DNA of 7,121 bases from positions 1-7,121 of the forward strand of contig DXWR01000059.1 in NCBI GenBank assembly GCA_019416775.1, given 5' to 3'. Under the pieces are notes generated by a model. The model made no database searches, was not told the origin of the DNA, and worked only from the letters and a program-made list of their open reading frames with translations. The translations under genes were made by a program, and so were the position numbers. Position 1 is the first letter of the stretch. Each line of letters begins with the position of its first letter. This document shows, one piece after another, positions 4,814 through 7,121 of the stretch. The DNA is from Oscillospiraceae bacterium (GTDB taxonomy: Bacteria > Bacillota > Clostridia > Oscillospirales > Ruminococcaceae).

Positions 4814-5845
4814 TTAGGAGTTTTCCCGCCGCAGTTGTCCGCAGGCGGCTGCTATATCACTGCCCAAGGTGCGGCGCACCGTGGCATTGATTCCATGTTC
4901 CATCAAAAGGGATTGAAACTGCCGCACCCGTCCCGGTAAAGCGGGCTGAAACCCCGCTTCCTTAACGTAGTTGACCGGGATCAGATTCACGTGGCAAAGC
5001 TGCCCCTTTAAAAGTTTGGCCAGCTTTTTGGCCTGTTCCGGGGAATCGTTTTCTCCGGCGATGAGCGCGTATTCAAAGCTGATCCGTCGGGAGGTGAGCT
5101 GGGTGTACTCCTTGCAGGCGTCCAGCAGCTCTTCGATAGGATAGCGCAGGTTCACCGGCATAATCCGGCTGCGGGTCTCGTTGTCGGCAGCGTGAAGGCT
5201 CACCGAAAGAGTCAGCCCCAGCTTTTCCTGGGCCAGCTGCTTGATCCTAGGCACTAAGCCGCAGGTGGACAAGCTGATATTGCGCATACTCAGATTCTGC
5301 CCCTTGGGATGGTGGAGCAGAGAGAGGAATTTCAGTACCGTATCGTAATTATCCAGCGGTTCCCCGATGCCCATAAGCACCAGATGCCCCACCTTCACTC
5401 CACGGTCTGCCTGGGTGCGGTAGACCTGCTCCAACATCTCCCCGGGGGTGAGGTTTCGCACAAACCCCGCCTTGGTGGAAGCGCAGAACGCGCAGCCCAT
5501 TTTGCAGCCCACCTGGCAGGAAACGCAGAGACTGTAGCCGTATTCGTACTTCATCAGCACCGTCTCCACCGACTCCCCGTCCGGCAGGCGGTAGAGGTAT
5601 TTCACCGTTTCATCCAGCTTGCTTTCCAGCCGCCGAACGACGGTGAGAGTGGTGAGGGTACAGGTTTCTTCCAGCTTTTGCCGCAGGGCTTTGCTGAGAT
5701 TAGTCATTCCCTGGAAGGAAGCAACTCCCTTTTGATGGACCCAGTCAAAGAGCTGCCCTGCCCGGAATTTGGGTTCCCCCAGTTCTTGGCAAAGGGCGGT
5801 CATTTCCTCCAGATCCATGGAGCGCAGATCCCGTTTTTCTTCCAC
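4814..5845 (-). CDS. rlmN: Dual-specificity 23S rRNA A2503 / tRNA A37 C2-methyltransferase RlmN
   Basis: A radical-SAM enzyme that methylates C2 of A2503 in 23S rRNA and of A37 in some tRNAs, supporting fidelity in the peptidyl-transferase and decoding centres. Counting from the GTG start (343 aa), the [4Fe-4S] cysteines are Cys114, Cys118 and Cys121 in CKMGCAFC (C-x3-C-x2-C). Cys107 matches the conserved extra cysteine (E. coli Cys118) and Cys335 in ACGQL matches the methyl-carrying cysteine (E. coli Cys355). MGIGEPLDN is the SAM-contacting GEP motif at about 158-166. RRTLGSDIAAACGQL is the typical C-terminus, so this is RlmN and not a truncated or Cfr-like protein. I choose the GTG at 5843-5845 since AGGAAGGAG lies 8 nt upstream; an in-frame TTG eight codons earlier (5867-5869) has no Shine-Dalgarno and abuts the rsmB stop. 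Confidence 0.97.
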   Translation of the reverse strand: MEEKRDLRSMDLEEMTALCQELGEPKFRAGQLFDWVHQKGVASFQGMTNLSKALRQKLEETCTLTTLTVVRRLESKLDETVKYLYRLPDGESVETVLMKYEYGYSLCVSCQVGCKMGCAFCASTKAGFVRNLTPGEMLEQVYRTQADRGVKVGHLVLMGIGEPLDNYDTVLKFLSLLHHPKGQNLSMRNISLSTCGLVPRIKQLAQEKLGLTLSVSLHAADNETRSRIMPVNLRYPIEELLDACKEYTQLTSRRISFEYALIAGENDSPEQAKKLAKLLKGQLCHVNLIPVNYVKEAGFQPALPGRVRQFQSLLMEHGINATVRRTLGSDIAAACGQLRRENS

Positions 5846-5853
5846 TGCTTTTT

Positions 5854-5862
5854 CTCCTTCCT
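5854..5862 (-). promoter_or_regulatory. Ribosome binding site that decides the rlmN start
   Basis: The minus strand reads AGGAAGGAG, ending 8 nt before the GTG at 5843-5845. It falls inside the longer TTG-initiated reading frame, which argues that the longer version is not the real protein. Confidence 0.7.
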
Positions 5863-5869
5863 TTGGCAA

Positions 5870-7121
5870 TTATGTTCGCACCATCCGGGCGATGAAAAAC
5901 CCGTCTCCGTCTCCCCGATGGGGGAAGATAGTGAGCATATGCCCTTCCAACAGCCCCAGCTCTCCCAATTCTTCCGGCAGAGGCAGGGGAGCAAATTCCG
6001 GGTGGGACTGCAAAAACCAGTTGACGTTGTCTTGATTTTCCTGTTTGGACAGGGTACAGGTGGAATAGATCAAGGTTCCTTTCGGCTCTACATACCGGCA
6101 GTTGACCGTAAGCAGTTCCCGTTGGAGCTTGACCAGCGCCGTTCCGTCTTCCGGGGGATGCTGACGGATTTCCGGCTTGCGCCGCAGTACCCCGTAACCG
6201 GAGCAGGGCAGATCGCAGAGCACACCGTCTGCCAAAGGCCGATCCGAATCCCATTGAGAAGCGTCCCATTGGGCCGAGTGCACCGAATGCAGCCCCAGCC
6301 GGGCGGCGTTTTTTTCAATCAGCTCCACCTTTTGGGGATAGAGATCAAAGCTCAGGACCTCTCCCTGATCCTTCATCTCCAAAGCCAAAGCGCAGCTTTT
6401 GCCTCCCGGGGCTGCGCAGATGTCATAGATCCGCTGTCCCGGCTTGGCTTCCATCAAGGAAGCGCAAAGCTGACTGGAACTGTCCTGGACGTAAAACCAG
6501 CCTTCCCGGTAGCCCGGCAGCTGTTCCACCCCGCCGGTGCGGGAGAGCAGCAGCCCGTCTTTCACCAAGCGGCAAGGGACGGCTTCCACTCCCTGTTCCT
6601 CAAAAGCTCGCACCAAAGCAGGGGTGGAAATTTTCTGGGTATTGACCCGCACCGTAACAGGAGGGCGGCCCAGCCCCGCCTGCATCAATTCCAAGGCGGT
6701 CTCTTTGCCGTAATCCCCCTTCCACTGCCGGTACATCCATTCCGGACAGGAATAAGCCTGCCATGGGGGCATCTTTTCCGGGTAAAATGGCTTCCCTTCC
6801 CGCAAAAACCGCCGCAGCACCCCGTTGACCAGTCCTTTGGCGGAAAACACCTTGGCGGGAGCGCAAAGCTGCACCGATTCATTCACCGCCGCCGCATCCG
6901 GCACACTGTCCAAAAACAAAATCTGGTACATCCCCATCTGCAGGATGGTGCGCACCGGGGGATCGATCTTTTTCCCCTTCAAATATGGGGCAAGCAGGGC
7001 ATCCAAGGTAATCTGCCGTTCCAGCACCCCGTAAAACAAGGCGCTGACAAAACCCGGATTGCCGGTAAATCCCGGCTGGCGCAGGGCGTGGTTTAACGCT
7101 AAATTGGAATAGCTTTTGCGG
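5870..7121 (-). CDS. rsmB: 16S rRNA m5C967 methyltransferase RsmB (5' end missing)
   Basis: RsmB methylates C5 of C967 (E. coli numbering) in 16S rRNA. The frame stays open to the window edge, giving 416 residues; the family is about 430-450, so only about 15-30 N-terminal residues lie outside. A TTG at 7037-7039 is an internal Leu and not the start, because the sequence before it (with SYSNLALNHAL and GNPGFVSALFYGVLER) is the expected NusB-like RNA-binding domain, which fills about the first 150 residues. In the partial numbering, the SAM-binding loop DICAAPGGKS is at 233-242, motif IV PCSG at 305-308, and the catalytic Cys of STC at 355 in YSTCTLSKQEN. Both active cysteines (306 and 355) are present. 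C-terminal HRGDGDGFFIARMVR is typical. Motif IV has DLPCSG where DAPCSG is commoner. rlmN starts 24 nt after its stop, so they are cotranscribed. Confidence 0.96.
   Translation of the reverse strand, partial: RKSYSNLALNHALRQPGFTGNPGFVSALFYGVLERQITLDALLAPYLKGKKIDPPVRTILQMGMYQILFLDSVPDAAAVNESVQLCAPAKVFSAKGLVNGVLRRFLREGKPFYPEKMPPWQAYSCPEWMYRQWKGDYGKETALELMQAGLGRPPVTVRVNTQKISTPALVRAFEEQGVEAVPCRLVKDGLLLSRTGGVEQLPGYREGWFYVQDSSSQLCASLMEAKPGQRIYDICAAPGGKSCALALEMKDQGEVLSFDLYPQKVELIEKNAARLGLHSVHSAQWDASQWDSDRPLADGVLCDLPCSGYGVLRRKPEIRQHPPEDGTALVKLQRELLTVNCRYVEPKGTLIYSTCTLSKQENQDNVNWFLQSHPEFAPLPLPEELGELGLLEGHMLTIFPHRGDGDGFFIARMVRT

Noticed and set aside
4187..4939. A 250-codon plus-strand frame opposite prpC and the end of rlmN
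   Set aside because: Antisense to a clear PP2C phosphatase, no domain features, His-rich composition typical of a shadow frame.
4814..5845. Cfr-type antibiotic-resistance methyltransferase instead of RlmN
   Set aside because: The genomic setting (rsmB-rlmN-prpC), the normal length and the RlmN-like C-terminus and N-terminal domain all favour the housekeeping enzyme; no feature points to Cfr.
7037..7039. TTG as the rsmB start
   Set aside because: The 27 codons upstream continue the NusB-like domain up to the window edge, so the gene is truncated by the window and this is an internal Leu.
5309..7096. A 595-codon open frame on the plus strand, opposite rsmB and rlmN
   Set aside because: It is antisense to two well-supported genes with intact catalytic motifs, has no recognisable domain, and its composition (many His, Gln, Pro, Phe) is what the reverse complement of GC-rich genes gives.

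Overview
The window is a compact, entirely minus-strand gene cluster from a bacterium of the phylum Bacillota, most likely a Clostridia-class spore former. A moderately GC-rich anaerobe of the Oscillospirales type is my best guess, from gene order and codon use and not from any search. Read in transcription order (high to low coordinates) it carries rsmB (5' end cut off by the window edge), rlmN, prpC, prkC, rsgA, thiN, an unnamed 50-residue membrane protein gene, and spoVM. This is the classic Firmicutes fmt/rsmB-rlmN-prpC-prkC-rsgA-(rpe)-thiN-spoVM neighbourhood, with rpe missing between rsgA and thiN.

Region by region: 7121-5870 is 16S rRNA m5C methyltransferase RsmB; 5845-4814 is the radical-SAM 23S rRNA/tRNA m2A methyltransferase RlmN; 4795-4070 is a PP2C-type phosphatase; 4027-1958 is its partner, a membrane Ser/Thr kinase with three extracellular PASTA repeats and an extra C-terminal beta-rich domain plus a Gly/Ser/Thr tail; 1875-967 is the ribosome-assembly GTPase RsgA; 970-350 is thiamine pyrophosphokinase ThiN, overlapping the rsgA stop by 4 nt; 254-102 is a small two-helix membrane protein; 86-15 is a 23-codon gene that aligns without gaps to SpoVM, the amphipathic peptide that marks the forespore surface for coat assembly. 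Most intergenic gaps are under 50 nt and nearly every gene has a good Shine-Dalgarno, so the block is probably one or two overlapping transcripts whose main promoter lies outside the window.

The genes mix translation and ribosome maturation (rsmB, rlmN, rsgA), a cell-wall-sensing kinase/phosphatase pair that in Bacillus subtilis acts on RsgA (CpgA) and on spore germination, a cofactor kinase, and sporulation. The most rewarding part is the left end: the two tiny genes after thiN are easily missed by gene callers, and a sporulation-sigma-like -10 element lies just upstream of them. The first 12 bases are an exact match to the 3' end of the Tn5/Nextera mosaic end, so the left edge is a contig end carrying sequencing adapter rather than genome. 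I see no mobile element, CRISPR array, rRNA or tRNA, and no wholly new system; the best candidate novelty is the 50-residue membrane protein coupled to spoVM.
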